Notes under the pieces: generated by a model
Databases searched by the model: none
Told to the model about the DNA's origin: nothing
The model's input: only the letters and a program-made list of their open reading frames with translations
Shown: positions 42,136 to 52,794 of the stretch, piece after piece
Layout: each line of letters begins with the position of its first letter
Numbering within the stretch: the stretch's first letter is position 1
From: Heloderma charlesbogerti
Lineage: Eukaryota > Chordata > Lepidosauria > Squamata > Helodermatidae
Direction: 5' to 3'
DNA length: 64,000 nucleotides
Assembly (NCBI GenBank): GCA_026122225.1
Contig: JANEZZ010001374.1
Location: forward strand, 62,001-126,000
Program-made: the position numbers and the translations under genes

Positions 42136-42577
42136 GATCTGGCTTATCATTATCTCGGCACCTCCAAACCTTAGCAGCCCATGGCAGGGGCAATACAGGG
42201 GCGTGACTTGAGGGATGCTAGGGTCCGTCGCAGAGTGAAGTGGGGAAAGTTAGAGGCGGAGCTCAGGCTCTCCACCAGGTTGGCTATATGTGATAGCCTA
42301 CGTAGGAGGGAGCAATTGTAAGGGAGGGGCATCCCCCCTAAGCTAGTCTGGCTGGGAAGTTCTTGTTCAAACTGTCAGCAACTTCTCTAAGTTCCACTTC
42401 TGCTCCTTTGGTATTCGTAATTGTGTAGAGTAGCTGTTTCCTTGGTAGCCTGAGAATCTCCTAGAATTTGCATCTGTAAAGAACCTGGTCGTTAATTAAT
42501 AAAGTAGTGAGCCTGAAGCCTGGTATCTTGGAGTGTGTTGATTGCGAAGAGAGAGGATGAAGGAACGTGACATTAAT

Positions 42578-43085
42578 GGAGACTGATCACATACTACACC
42601 AGTGCTTTATGATCTGCAATGGCTGCCAGTCTATTTCTTTGGCCCAATTCAAAGTGCTGGTATTAACTTTCAAAGCCCTAAATAGCTTGGAGCCAGGTTA
42701 CCTGAAGACCCATATATACCTGCCCAAACCCTAAGATCATCTTTAGAGGCTCTTTTCCAGGTGTCTCCACCAATTGAAATGAGGTGGGTGGCTTTTAAGG
42801 ACAGGGCCTTTTCTGTTGTGGCACACCAGTTGTGGTCTGACCTCCCAGAGAGGCTCGCCTGGCACCTAGTGGTCTTTTCTGTGCCAGATGACCTAAAATC
42901 CAAGCGTTTTAGTCTTTCAGTTTCGTTGTTTTTAAATCTGGTATTGTATTTTTAAATCTTTACACAGCTGCTAGCTTTTACCTTGGTTTTATACTGTAGT
43001 TTTAAACTATTACAAGTTTTATATTATGTTTTATTGTACTGAAAGCTTTGGCTATTGGGTGGTATAGAAATGTAATAAATAAATG
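42578..43085 (+). mobile_element. L2 LINE 3' end (continuation of 39240-40324)
   Basis: Resumes with the L2 C-terminal region (FKVLVLTFKALNSLEPGYLK, in frame from 42650) and continues through the RxxFS/LPxxLR-type end to a tail GCTATTGGGTGGTATAGAAATG and AATAAATAAATG. Together with 39240-40324 it forms one L2 copy separated by the LTR insertions. Confidence 0.85.
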
Positions 43086-44114
43086 GCCCTCTGTATCCAG
43101 CTGGTATATAATTCTGACAAGTAGTCAGGAGAATTTTGCCACACTTCTACAACTGATTGGAACTCTTAGGAAAGAGCTTAACATTTTTATGGGTGATCTA
43201 AATGACTAAAGTACCATAGTGTTGGAGAGTTAAACTCGGGGATAATTTTGTCATTTTATATGGGCTCAGATGAATATTTTACCATGGTTAGATGCACACG
43301 AGGGTAAGAATTTTATCACTTGGTGAATAGTCATTTTATATTATTTACAATTTAATCACAACCTTTCTCCAAGGAGCTCAGGACAGTATGCAAGTTGTTC
43401 CTCCCCCTCCTCCCCCCACAACAACAACAACCGCCGCCCTGTGAAGTCCGTTAGGCTGGGATAGTGTGACTGATGTAAGATTATCCAGTGGGATTCATGA
43501 CTAAGTGGGAATTTGAACCCAGATCTCCGCAGTTGTAGTTTGGCACTAACCAGTACACCATGCTGTCTATCTTTCAAGTCAAGTAAGCAGTAGTTGAGCC
43601 TGTAGGGGAATCAAGTCATTGTCAATGACAATTGATCTTTTTGATGCAATAAACTTGGTTTGCACAGAACAAGAACAGGAGGCAGGCAAAGCCCAACAGG
43701 TAAGATTAAGAATTGGGCTTGATTGAGTATTAGCAGAAAATACCAGGGAAGGAGGTTCAGGCATGCATAATTTTAGAGTGCAGGCAATACTGCAGGGAGC
43801 TGAAGTGGCAGAGAGAGGCACAGTATTTTACCACAAAGCATTGCAGGGAAATTAATATGAGAGTCATTGAGTCTGAACAGCAACTAGTCTTGAGATCTGC
43901 TGCTTAGACAAGAAAATTGTGTAAAGACATGCTTGCACAACTCCCTTGTGTGTAAGGTGCACAGGGGCAATTAGTACTTCCTTGAATCTGGTGACCCCCT
44001 ACTTGGTACATTTTGCCATGAGAATAATTTTTACCTAGATGAGAATATTCAGGATGTAATTCTTGCCGTTAGCCATCAAACCTAGTGATTCAGTAATAAC
44101 TTCAGCTGATAACC
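43086..44114. other. No gene; SINE at 43340-43575
   Basis: The SINE is listed separately. The flanks show no coding signal. Confidence 0.5.
43340..43575 (-). mobile_element. MIR-like tRNA-derived SINE with L2-type tail
   Basis: The left part ACCTTTCTCCAAGGAGCTCA is L2-tail-like. The right part AAGTGGGAATTTGAACCCAG..CACTAACCAGTACACCATGC is antisense to a tRNA-like head. Same family as 4940-5160. Contains a CAACAACAACAAC run. Confidence 0.7.
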
Positions 44115-44245
44115 CAGCCTCCCCCAATTGGTGCTCTCCAGATGTGTTGGACTAGAACTCCCATCACCCCCAGCCCTCACTGCCAATGTGTGTATGAGCG
44201 GGTGGTGATTGGAGTTGTAGTCCAATATGGAGGGCACCAGTATAG
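44115..44245. mobile_element. Fold-back MITE copy (hAT-type)
   Basis: CCCAATTGGTGCTCTCCAGATG with GTTGGACTAGAACTCCCATC mirrors GATTGGAGTTGTAGTCCAAT and ATGGAGGGCACCAG. Same family as 1005 and 29580. Confidence 0.7.
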
Positions 44246-44646
44246 TTTGAGGAGATATAACAGTGGTTGACACTCCTTTGTCAAGTCAAGTCCAAGACTT
44301 AAAGCAATTGTTGGTGATAGTTCTGTTCTCAGAAACCCATTACAGTATGGATATCAGGATCTGTATTTCATTCTAACCTAAAGCATGGATGAAGTCTAGT
44401 TCTGCATAGACGTTATTCATATGTTTCCAGAAAATTGTTCAATGTTAGATGGGTGCTAATAATGTCTAGGGGCGCAATCCTAACTAGATAGGCGGCTGCC
44501 TCCAACCTCCGAGGTGACCATCTATCCAAAGCAAAACAGGAGAGGCACGGGGGGATTGTTCCCTCCTGCACCTCTCCTGCTTGCTATTTTTTGCTAGACA
44601 ACCGTTTTCAGCAGTCTAGTGGCAGGGGGGCTGACTGGGAGAGGAA
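44246..44646. other. No gene seen
   Basis: Unique sequence leading to the chromovirus insertion site. Confidence 0.45.
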
Positions 44647-44651
44647 GCTGC

Positions 44652-45179
44652 TGTCAGGAGTGCCCTAGCGGCCTCTTTCAGTACACTCCAATAGCCAACT
44701 CAAGATACAGACAAAAGGATTCTTTTCAAGGCTTTAATCCTTTCACAACTTAATAACTCTTTCAGATGCTAATCACCAGTGACTAAGCAATGAACAGCAG
44801 GGTAGCCTATGCTCCGGGTAGGCAGTTGGTCCCCATTTGAAGGAGAATCACTTGAAGACCCTGAACTTATGGGCTAGGGAGAGATCCTCCCTCTTTCCCT
44901 TGGGTCCACGGGACGCGGCTATTGCCTGCGCACCAAACGGGCGCTACGCCTCCTTTCCACGCCCTCCATCGCTCGTCGCTGTCTGCGTCGAGTGTCTAGC
45001 AAGCCCCCCTCCCGCACTTTCTCACTGCCAAGATTCCTATCTCAGGAATGCCGGCAGGAGGAATCTCTGCCAGCTGCTGTGCCTGTGAGGGATGAGCTGG
45101 CTCCTCTCCCACGGATTGCTGACCCTCCTCAGCATCAGAACTGCTCTGGGGTTCTATCGGCTCAGTTTCCACCCTGACA
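44652..45179 (-). repeat. 3' LTR of the chromovirus
   Basis: Matches the other LTR along its whole length with scattered differences (e.g. GGAGTGCCC against GGAGCGCCC, TCAAGATACAG against TCAAGACACAG). The divergence shows the insertion is not recent. The chromodomain frame runs into it. Confidence 0.92.
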
Positions 45180-45764
45180 TCATCCCCGCTCCCAGGAGGT
45201 CCTCCCTCGTGCTCCTCCCCTGGGGCCCCGGGTTTGTGGGGGTACAGCTGGTAGACGTGCCTCAGCAGCAATGGAGCATGCACATTTTCCGTGGGTTCCC
45301 AGGTTCGCTCATCTGGCCCGTACCCCTTCCAGTCCACTAGATATTGTAGGCGGCCGCGAGAAAGGCGGGAGTCCAGAATATCCGCGACCTCAAACTCCTC
45401 CTCCCCCTCCACCAGCACAGGCAGTGGGGGGGAACTGATCGAGCGATGAGGGTCACCAGAAACCAGGGGGGACAGCAAGGACCGATGAAAAACAGGATGG
45501 ATCTTCATGGATGGAGGGAGAGCCAGGCGAAAAGCAACAGGGTTAATCTGGGCCGTAATCTAGAAAGGCGCCGTGCGGCGAGGCGCGAGCTTCCTTGCCG
45601 GCGAGTGAGAGGGGAGGTATTGGGTGGACAACTAAACCCAGTCCCGCAGTCACAGAGACGGACCCGGCTGGTGCCACCGGTCTGCAGAGGCCTTGTAGGC
45701 TGTCTTGGCTTGCTTGAGGGAGTCCCATAAGAGGTGGTATACCGCTCGCAAGTCTTCTAAAAAG
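45180..45764 (-). pseudogene. Chromovirus integrase C-terminus and chromodomain
   Basis: After the hAT-like insertion the frame resumes with LRAVYHLLWDSLKQAKTAYK and, after stops, MKIHPVFHRSLLSPLV, the conserved end of Gypsy integrase. A chromodomain follows at about 45293-45397: EFEVADILDSRLSRGRLQYL then VDWKGYGPDERTWEP. It has the aromatic and acidic positions (Y, W, W) that in cellular chromodomains hold methyl-lysine. In this clade it is thought to guide integration to heterochromatin. Confidence 0.9.
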
Positions 45765-46704
45765 TAGGGATGGCGGAGAATTTCTCCACGAATCTCCGGG
45801 AGGCTGAATGCCAACGCATTCGGCTCCCCGAAATTGAGGGTGAAATTCTCCGCTGGCCCCCCGCTCCCCCCCCCGGGATGGGACTTACCTCGTGCGAATG
45901 CCCCTCTCAGCGGCGGGTCCCGGCGGCATTTCGGCAGCGTTTTGGCGGGGGCAGCGGCGGCCGGTCTTCTGACCGGCTGCTGCCGCTGCCATTGCAAAAT
46001 AAAAAAGGAAAGTAAAAAAACCAAAAAAACACCTGTGATAGGCTACGTAACAATTTACGTAGCCTATCACGGCTAGATTTCCAAAGTCAGCCGTGATAGG
46101 CTACGTAAATCGTCACGTAGCCTATCACGGGTGACTTTGAAAGAAAAAAAAAAAGCGCGTAAGATCCTTAGTTTGGCACGTCTGGTCTACGTAAAGATTT
46201 ACGTAGACTACGGCGAAAATAAGGGCAACACAAACAGTGTTCCCTTATTTTCGCCTTAGTCTACGTAAATCTTTACGTAGACTAGATGTGCCAAACTAAG
46301 GAACGCAAATGGCGGTGCCCCATGGGCGCCGCCATTTGCGTACGCGCTTTTTTTTTTTCAAAGTCACCCGTGATAGGCTACGTGACGATTTACGTAGCCT
46401 ATCACGGCTGACTTTGGAAATCTAGCCGTGATAGGCTATGTAAATTGTGACATAGCCTATCACGGGTGTGTTTTGATTTTGTTTTACTTACTTTTTTTCT
46501 TCGCGGCCGGGTAGATGGGGCGCTCCTCCCCGGCCTGAATTTCAGCGGCGAGGGATTGGGCGCCTCCCCCCCGGCCTGAATTTCAGCCGGGCAAGGCGGG
46601 GCGCCTCCCCCCCCTCGCCTGAACTTTGGGGGGAGAACTGAAGCGCCTCCCCCCCACCGCGAAGCATGCTGCGGGACCAGGTAAGTCGCTTTCGTCCATC
46701 CCTA
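45765..46704. mobile_element. Nested-palindrome hAT-like element, copy 10 (complete, 940 bp)
   Basis: Perfect 8-bp TSD CTAAAAAG (45757-45764, 46705-46712) inside the chromovirus integrase. Ends TAGGGATGGCGGAGAATTTC and TTTCGTCCATCCCTA. All modules are present. The central hairpin pairs CACGTCTGGTCTACGTAAAG-type arms, with the centre near 46227 (GGGCAACACAAACAGTGTTC). The mirrored ATGGCGGTGCCCCATGGGCG hairpin is retained only on the right (46311-46340) and is deleted on the left at 46157, so the copy is asymmetric. Confidence 0.95.
45889..45992 (-). other. Conserved micro-ORF ending at splice donor (copy 10)
   Basis: ATGGCAGCGGCAGCAGCC at 45992 opens MAAAAAGQKTGRRCPRQNAA and continues 34 codons to ACGAG|GTAAGT (donor at 45888-45883). 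The synonymous GCG to GCA change at codon 2 keeps Ala. Confidence 0.5.
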
Positions 46705-46712
46705 CTAAAAAG

Positions 46713-47608
46713 TCATGGGCCGCTGGCACCGAAGAGGGAGCTAAGGTGGACGGGAAAGCCTTGGGGTGGTAACCAAAATTGGCAAAAAATGGAGTTTGGT
46801 GCGTGGAAGCATGGCAGGCATTGTTATAAGCAAATTCTGTGAGAGGCAGCAAGGAAAACCAGTCATCTTGCTGGTAATTGACATAACAGCACAAATATGG
46901 CTCCGGAGTCGCATTGGTGCACTCAGTCTGACCATCCATCTGTGGATGGTGGGCGAAGGAAAGATGGAGTGTCACATGGAGAAGCCCAAGTAGTTCCCTC
47001 CAGAAATGGGCAGTGAATTGGGCCCCCCTATCCAAAATGAGACCCTCGGGCCATCCATGGAGCCAGAAAACATGTGCCAAAAACAGCTCTGCCGTCTCCC
47101 TGGCTCTCGGCAACCCAGAGCAGGGGATGAAATGGGCCATCTTAGAAAACAAATCCACCACCACCAGAATGGTGGTCTTACCATGTGAGGGAGGCAAGTC
47201 AGTGATGAAGTCAAGGGAGAGCAGTTTCCAAGGTCCTGAGGGGGTAGGCAGGGGGTGAAGCAAGCCTGTGGGCTTGCCTGAAGGGGCCTTCACCCGCGGG
47301 CAGGTTGGGCAGGAGGCGACATAGGTCCTGATGTCCCGACACACACGAGGCCACCAAAACTCCCGCGTCACTCTGTGCAGGGTCTTGGCGAAAACAAAAT
47401 TCCCAGCAGTGGGGGAGTCGTGGCACTGATGGAGGACCTTCTCGTGGAGGGGTCTAGAAGGCACATAGACCCGGCCGGAATGGTAATGCAGGCCACCTCG
47501 CAAAAAGAAGGGGGTAGAGTGGGGGGGGCAGAGGCTAGCCCCAATTCCTCCACTGCTGTGTGAACAAAAGCATCCTGAGCCTGTGCAGAGTGAAGGCGCT
47601 CCTCCCAA
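46713..47608 (-). pseudogene. Chromovirus integrase (zinc domain and DDE core)
   Basis: A single open frame carries the HHCC zinc domain (H..H near HQCHDSPTAGN, then CPTC) and a catalytic core with D-x59-D-x35-E spacing: SLDFITDLP, ILDRGAQFTAHFW and DGQTECTN (Glu kept; the usual ERTN is ECTN). Usual SDRG is LDRG. The core continues with LPLTEFAYNNACHASTHQTP and stops at the hAT-like insertion. The catalytic triad is present but the gene is split. Confidence 0.92.
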
Positions 47609-48003
47609 GTGTGAGGCACCGCAGCTGCCGCCAGGCTGTGGGGTTGAAGAATCAGAGGGGGGGGATTCCCCTCACCCCCTGGCTGGAGGTCCGGCTTACA
47701 AGAAAGAGCATCTGCTTGTAGGTTGTCGGAGGCCTTCAAATGGCAAATCTTAAGGTGGAACCGGCGGAAAAAAAGTGACCACCTAATCTGCCTCTGGTTT
47801 AAGGCACGGGCTGTCTGAACATGTTCCAGGTTGCGATGGTCAGTTCTAACTTCAACTGGGTGCTGTGCCCCCTCTAGCAGATGACGCCAGTTCTCCAAAG
47901 CGGACTTGATGGCCAACAGTTCCTTCTCCCAGATGGTATAATTCCTCTCAGATATGTTCAGCTTCCTGGAGTGGTAGGCGCAGGGTTCCAACCCACTGCC
48001 CAC
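47368..48003 (-). pseudogene. Chromovirus RNase H domain
   Basis: Frame with YHSRKLNISERNYTIWEKEL, LAIKSALENWRHLLEG, VRTDHRNLEHVQTARALNQR and ASDNLQADALSCKPDL. The final box is normally ADALSRKPD, here with Cys. The upstream half (QTDASDFAVGAVLF) is on the preceding frame, joined across a stop at 48013. Confidence 0.9.
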
Positions 48004-48012
48004 CCGATCTGG

Positions 48013-49040
48013 CTAGAAAAGCACCGCCCCCACCGCAAAGTCAGAGGCATCAGTTTGCACCACAAAAGGCTTCCTCGGGTTGGGATGTAACAGGATCGGC
48101 TCAGAACTAAAAAGCTTCTTAAGTTCCTCGAAAGCCTGTTGGGCAGATGCCGTCCAATGAAAAGGAGATTTCCTGCCCTTAAGGAGGTCTGTGAGAGGAG
48201 ATGTCAGCCGAGCAAAGCTGGGCCGGAACTTTCTGTAGAAATTAGCAAACCCCAGAAAACGTTGCAAGTCCTTCTTGGTGGATGGAGCCTGCCAGGAGAG
48301 GACAGCCTGGACTTTTGCAGGATCCATCCTGATACCATCAGCAGAGATAATGTAGCCAAGATAGTCCAAAGAGGTTAGGTCAAATACACATTTCTCCAGT
48401 TTGGCATACAGATGGTTCTCGCGGAGGTGCTGGAGGATGGTGGAGACATGGTGCTGATGGGCATGGGGGTCCTCAGAAAATATAAGTAAATCATCAAGAT
48501 ACACAATGAGGAAAGAGTCCAAATAGTCCCAGAAGATGGCATTCATAAAACACGAAAATGGGGGTGGGGGCACAGGCAAGCCCAAATGGCATCACTAGGT
48601 ATTCATATGCTCTGTACCGGGTGCCGAAATAGGTCTTCCACTTGAATCAGATTGTAGGCGCCACGCAGGTCCAACTTTGTGAAAATCTTGGCTCGCCCCA
48701 GGCACTCCAGCATCTCAGGGATCAGGGGGAGGGGGTACTTGTCAGGGATCCAGACCGAATTGAGGTCTCTGTAGTCATGCACCAGGCAGAGTTCTCCAGA
48801 TTTCTTGGTCACAAGGATGGTAGGGGCGCAGGCGGGGGAGGAGGAAGGGCGAATGAAGCCACATTTGAGGTTTTTGTCCAAAAACTCCCGCAGAGCTCGA
48901 AGTTCCGGCTCCGACGTCGAATACAGTCGTCCAGCAGGGATGGTCGCCCCCGGAATGAGGTTAATGGCACAGTCAAATGGGCGGGGGGAGGGGGAGCTGG
49001 TCGGCCTCCTTCTTGTCGAAAACATCCCGAAGAGCTGCAT
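48013..49040 (-). pseudogene. Chromovirus reverse transcriptase
   Basis: The front half (48603-49040) has the ILVTKKSGELCLVHDYRDLN, PDKYPLPLIPEMLECLGRAK and FTKLDLRGAYNLIQV blocks. The back half (48013-48585) has the catalytic YLDD (48490-48501), then NHLYAKLEKCVFD, YLGYIISADGIRMDPAKVQA and FLGFANFYRKF. At least two frameshifts lie between 48585 and 48640, breaking the MPFGL block. Confidence 0.92.
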
Positions 49041-49479
49041 ACTTCTCTGGGAGGATCACAGTAGCTGAAGAACTGCCAGAAGCAGACATGGAGGGAGAGG
49101 AAAGGGTTAAGGCCTGGGCTGGGACTGGCACCTCGGTCGGGAGTGAATGCTCCGGGAAGTAGGGAGATGCAAACTCCACTTGCTGAAGCTCCCAAGAAAT
49201 CTGAGGATTATGCTTAGAGAGCCAGGAAACACCCAGCACGATTGGGTATTGGGGAACTTTGGCCAAGTGAAACTGAATCTGCTCAACGTGAGACTGGGCG
49301 CGCAGAGTGAGCGGAGCTGTAATCCGGGTCACTGCGCCCGAAGAAAGAGGATGCCCATTGATGGTCTCCACTGCCAAGGGGGCAGGAAGAGGCAGGGTAG
49401 GAATCTTATGGAAGAGGGCGAAGGTTTCTTCCATGAAACTGGTCGTAGCACCTGGGTCCACTAAAGCCAGGGCTTCCAC
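48973..49479 (-). pseudogene. Chromovirus aspartic protease region
   Basis: The frame begins ALALVDPGATTSFMEE. The catalytic triplet DSG/DTG is DPG here (about 49447-49458), which should abolish protease activity. Downstream is the flap-to-core region IVLGVSWLSKHNPQISWE (the 'GMPWL..HNP' block of Gypsy proteases) and the linker to RT. Confidence 0.88.
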
Positions 49480-49609
49480 CCCACCCCACGGGGAGGAGCG
49501 GAGGTGAACATGCTATAGCAGATGGGAGGGGGGGTTGCAGAAGACACCCACCAGGTGTGGAACTGACCCCCACACTGGAGACCCCCAACAGGCTTGGGGG
49601 GCAGCCTAG

Positions 49610-50383
49610 TCAGGCCTGGGGGCGAGGAGGAGGAGGAGGAGGAGGGGGAAGGAGAGGAGGGGGAGGCAGTGGGGCTGCGAGTTGAGTGCGGCAGGTTTTG
49701 GCGAAATGTCCCAGCTTTCCACACCGAAAGCATCGGCGCTCAGCGTGCCGCCGCTCTAGTTCCTCCAGCGGCAGTGGGGCTCGGGTAGCTCCAGCTGCAT
49801 CGGGGTCTCCTCCATCCCCACTGCAGGGGCGGGGGGTGGGGGAGGGGGCAGGAAATGGGGGGAATGGGAGGAGGGAAATCTCAGCCCCCGGCACCCCGCC
49901 GAGTCTGCCGGTGCCCTTCCAGCCGACTGTCTATCTGGAGGCAGGTCTGGATGAGGTCCTCCAAAGTAGGCGGGCTAGGTGTGCGCACCAACTTGTCCAA
50001 GATTTCATCATTCAAACCATCCAAAAACTGAGCCACCAGCGTGGCATTTTCCACTGTAAATCCTGCATCAGCAAGCGAAAAGTTGTTGCATAGCTGGAAA
50101 CTGAGTCCTTGCCCTGCCTGAGGCAGTGAATCTCCCGAGAAGCTGTCTGTGTGCACAGGGGGTCACTGAAAAATCTGGCCATCGCTGTCATAAAACCTTG
50201 ATAGTCCCCGAGCAGGGGGTCATTAGCAAGAAGAAGTCCCAAAGCCCATTTAGCTGCCACGCCTGAAAGTAGGTTAATGATGAAACCCACACGAACTTGT
50301 TCCGTCAGGAAATCCTCAGGTCGAAGGCGCATGTACAACTCCGATTGGGCCTGGAAAATCTGAAAAAGAGGAATGGGGACCAA
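49610..50383 (-). pseudogene. Chromovirus gag with zinc knuckle
   Basis: Overlapping frames cover the capsid-like part (FLTEQVRVGFIINLLSGVAA, KWALGLLLANDPLLGDYQGF, SYATTFRLLMQDL) and LVRTPSPPTLEDLIQTCLQI, and the nucleocapsid zinc knuckle CFRCGKLGHFAKTC (49691-49732, CCHC). The start near 50383 abuts the LTR, so the N-terminus may be missing. A frameshift is present near 50010. Confidence 0.9.
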
Positions 50384-50385
50384 GC

Positions 50386-50919
50386 TGTCAGGAGCGCCCT
50401 AGCGGCCTCTTTCAGTACACTCCAATAGCCAACTCAAGACACAGATGAAAGGATTCTTTTCAAGGCTTAAATCCTTTTACAACTTAATGACTCTTTCAGA
50501 TGCTAATCACCAGCGACTAAGCAATGAACAGCAGAGTAGCCTATGCTCGGGGTAGGCAGTTGGTCCCTGTTTGAAGGAGAATCACTTGAAGACCCTGAAC
50601 TTATGGGCTAGGGAGAGTTCATCCCTCTTTCCCTTGGGTCCATGGGACATGGCCGTTGCTTGCGCACCAAACGGGCACTACGCCTTCTTTCTGTGCCCTC
50701 CATCGCTCATCGCTCCCTGTGTTTGCGTCGAGCGTCTAGCAAGCCCCCCTCCTGCACTTGCTCACTGCCAGGGTCACTATCTCAGGAATGCTGGCAGGAG
50801 GAATCTCTGCCAGCTGCTGTGCCTGTGAGGGATGAGCTGGCTCCTCTCCCACGGATTGCTGATCCTCCTCAGAATCAGAACTGCTCTGGGGTTCTATCGG
50901 CTCAGTTTCCACCCTGACA
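50386..50919 (-). repeat. 5' LTR of the chromovirus
   Basis: 534 bp; partner of 44652-45179. On the minus strand it starts TGTCAGGGTGGAAACTGAGC and ends TCCTGACA. Functional promoter signals were not identified. Confidence 0.92.
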
Positions 50920-50924
50920 GCTGC

Positions 50925-51400
50925 CGTACGACACATTGGATGTGTTGTATGCGCAGCTCCGCTCTCCCCACCCCGGAATGCCCCCCAGCCCCACCCCTTT
51001 TCAGTTGCTCTGCACTCCTCTTGCGAGCGTGGAGGACAGGGCTTCTCCACACTGCCTCTGAGGTAGCGTGGATGAGGGGGTAGGTTGGTTTTCCAGGAAC
51101 TGACCTTGGAGCACAGGCTCTGAGGTTGGTTCCCAGAAAGGAGCATATCCTATGGCCTTCTAGCCAATGTCTAGCGGCCATAGGATTACTCCCTCCATGT
51201 TTTAAAAATCAAGCATTCCCTAAGTGGGTGGTGTCTTTGAAAGTTAGTCTTCTGTCCTGTATAGAAGATGTTCAGAGCTATTTTGGTTCTGTCAAGGTTT
51301 AAACCAGAGTCTGTTGCCTGAAATGGGTTTGTCTCAGATTCATTACTTCTCTTCAAGATAATCAGCAGCACCAGACAGGCCGCTTAACAAGATCAGCCTC
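50925..51400. other. No gene seen
   Basis: The 136- and 95-codon minus frames starting here overlap LTR sequence or each other and show no domain. Confidence 0.45.
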
Positions 51401-51404
51401 GGAT

Positions 51405-51727
51405 GGCCTTCTCTCTGTCCCATCTGCCAGGACAGCTAGACTGGTGGGGACGAGGGAGAGGGCCTTTTCTGTGGTGGCCCCCACTCTGTGGAACTCCCTC
51501 CCTAGGGAACTCCGCCATGTCCCCTCTTTAATGAGCTTCCGTCGTGCATTAAAAACGTGGTTGTTCAGGCAGGCATTTGGGGTGGGTTAGGGTATTTTAG
51601 AAAATGTTTTTACTGTAGAATTTTGTTGTTTTAAACTGTTTTATTGTATGTTGTACATCACCCAGAGTGGCTGGGTGACCAGCTAGATGGGCGATTAATA
51701 AATTTAATAATAATAATAATAATAATC
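51405..51727 (+). mobile_element. L2 LINE 3' end with (AAT)n tail
   Basis: GGCCTTTTCTGTGGTGGCCC..ACTCTGTGGAACTCCCTCCC and TTTAATGAGCTTCCGTCGTG are the L2 ORF2 C-terminus (AFSVVAPTLWNSLPRELR-type). The 3' end is CATCACCCAGAGTGGCTGGG..GATTAATAAATTTAATAATAAT. 5'-truncated. Confidence 0.88.
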
Positions 51728-52790
51728 CCTTTCCATTGACAAATGGTCCCAATCAGTAACAGTCCCACTATTTCACAATCTTACACATACTCTGTCTTCA
51801 AATTTCTCCTTTTTGTGGCAAGATGGCTCTGCTTGAAATGGCAGGGCTCTCATCTATGTATGCTATCCATTTATATTTCTTTAAAGATTATTAAAACATC
51901 CAGATGTATGAGAAGTCCTGATGTGTATTCCCAGAATTAATTTTCCTGGAGTGTTGCATATAACATTTTCAGCAACTTGCATAATGAGGGTGTACTGTTT
52001 TGTTTTTTCCTCCCATTCCATTGGAATGAAAACAGTGATCTATTCAAAGATATTGTTTCATGCTAAAGATGTTGCAAGGATAGCTGCCATTTAGAAGGTA
52101 TTGTCAACATGGATTTCTGCAGTGTTTTCTGAAAGGGATTGTTTGTGAGTGTTTTCATCAGTATTGGCACCAAAAATGCTTTGGAAACAATTAAATCCTC
52201 CCCCTTCTATTCCCTAGTTGCATTAAACTAGAAGGAGATTTGCTTGCATCCTGTGGCAGCAGGAGGAAGACAGCTCCTGAGCTCATCTATAGATGAGGTG
52301 TGTGTATGTGTGTGTGTGTTTTCAGTAAAAGGTTGTATTTTCAAACAGTCCTGTAATTGTCACAGATAATGTTGCTGCTGCAGCAGCATAGGAGTTCTCA
52401 AATGTTTTTCACAGTAAGAGCTCCCTAAAACAAATGATCTTTGTCTATATTTCTGTGTCCTGATCTAGTCAATGTGCATTGGGAAAGTCAGGCTTATGCC
52501 TCTGTCCCAGCAAAGGCTCACATCTCAAAATGGCAGATGGACCTTCCTGTGGAGAACTTTGATCTTTAGCCTGGTTGACATAGCCAAGTCTAACCTCTCA
52601 CACACAGATGTGCATGCACACACACAATATTTGTGTATGCATGTGCCTGCTATTGAGTGAAGTACTATGTGAAGCAGTGTCACACTTTCTGTAATTTTCA
52701 CAGTCCCAGAAGGATTTTTTGGAGATGCTGGACATGCTTCAGTTTTAAACTGTACTGCTGTGTCACAGCTTCATATAAGCAGTCATAGAG
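51728..52790. other. No gene; short GT repeat
   Basis: A GTGTGTATGTGTGTG run at 52301-52320 and a CACACACACA patch at 52613-52626. No domain-bearing ORF. Confidence 0.5.
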
Positions 52791-52794
52791 CACA

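Larger units (their letters stand above)
40531..42197 (+). mobile_element. Internally deleted LTR element nested in the solo LTR
   Basis: Perfect 5-bp TSD GGGGC (40526-40530, 42198-42202); ends TGTAATGGCC and GGGCAATACA. The left LTR is 40531-41060 with AATAAA at 40973-40978. Next is a ~76-bp internal segment beginning ATTGGTGCAGCGAGCAGGG, the position expected for a primer-binding site. Then the second LTR is present only from its 3' portion (41137 on, AACCATTGGGTACACC), itself split by a hAT-like insertion at 41205. No gag, pol or env sequence remains. Confidence 0.8.
40325..42572. mobile_element. Solo LTR (ERV-like) in L2, itself interrupted
   Basis: Starts TGTCAGGAATG and ends GGAACGTGACA, giving the TG..CA ends and 5-base inverted termini of an LTR. 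It separates two halves of one L2. Flanks TTCAT (40320-40324) and TTAAT (42573-42577) could be a 5-bp TSD with one change. Excluding the nested element it is about 576 bp, with a polyadenylation signal AATAAA at about 42502. There is no internal retroviral sequence, so a solo LTR is the likely reading. Confidence 0.65.
44652..50919 (-). mobile_element. Chromodomain Gypsy (Sushi-type) LTR retrotransposon
   Basis: Two LTRs (44652-45179 and 50386-50919) start TGTCAGG and end CCTGACA, flanked by a perfect 5-bp TSD GCTGC (44647-44651, 50920-50924). Order on the minus strand is gag with zinc knuckle, protease, RT, RNase H, integrase, chromodomain, which is the layout of vertebrate Sushi-ichi chromoviruses. 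The coding region is frameshifted and a hAT-like copy sits in the integrase. The internal region starts straight at gag beside the 5' LTR, and I see no clear primer-binding site, so leader sequence may be deleted. Confidence 0.94.

Noticed and set aside
42288..42305. GTGATAGCCTACGTAGG in the solo LTR as another nested-palindrome fragment
   Set aside because: It resembles the TGATAGGCTACGTA half-site but differs in the GGC/GCC core, lacks a mirror arm and has no element ends. Chance similarity is more likely.
45293..45397. Possible host chromobox gene
   Set aside because: The chromodomain follows Gypsy integrase and is flanked by the element's LTR, so it belongs to the chromovirus.
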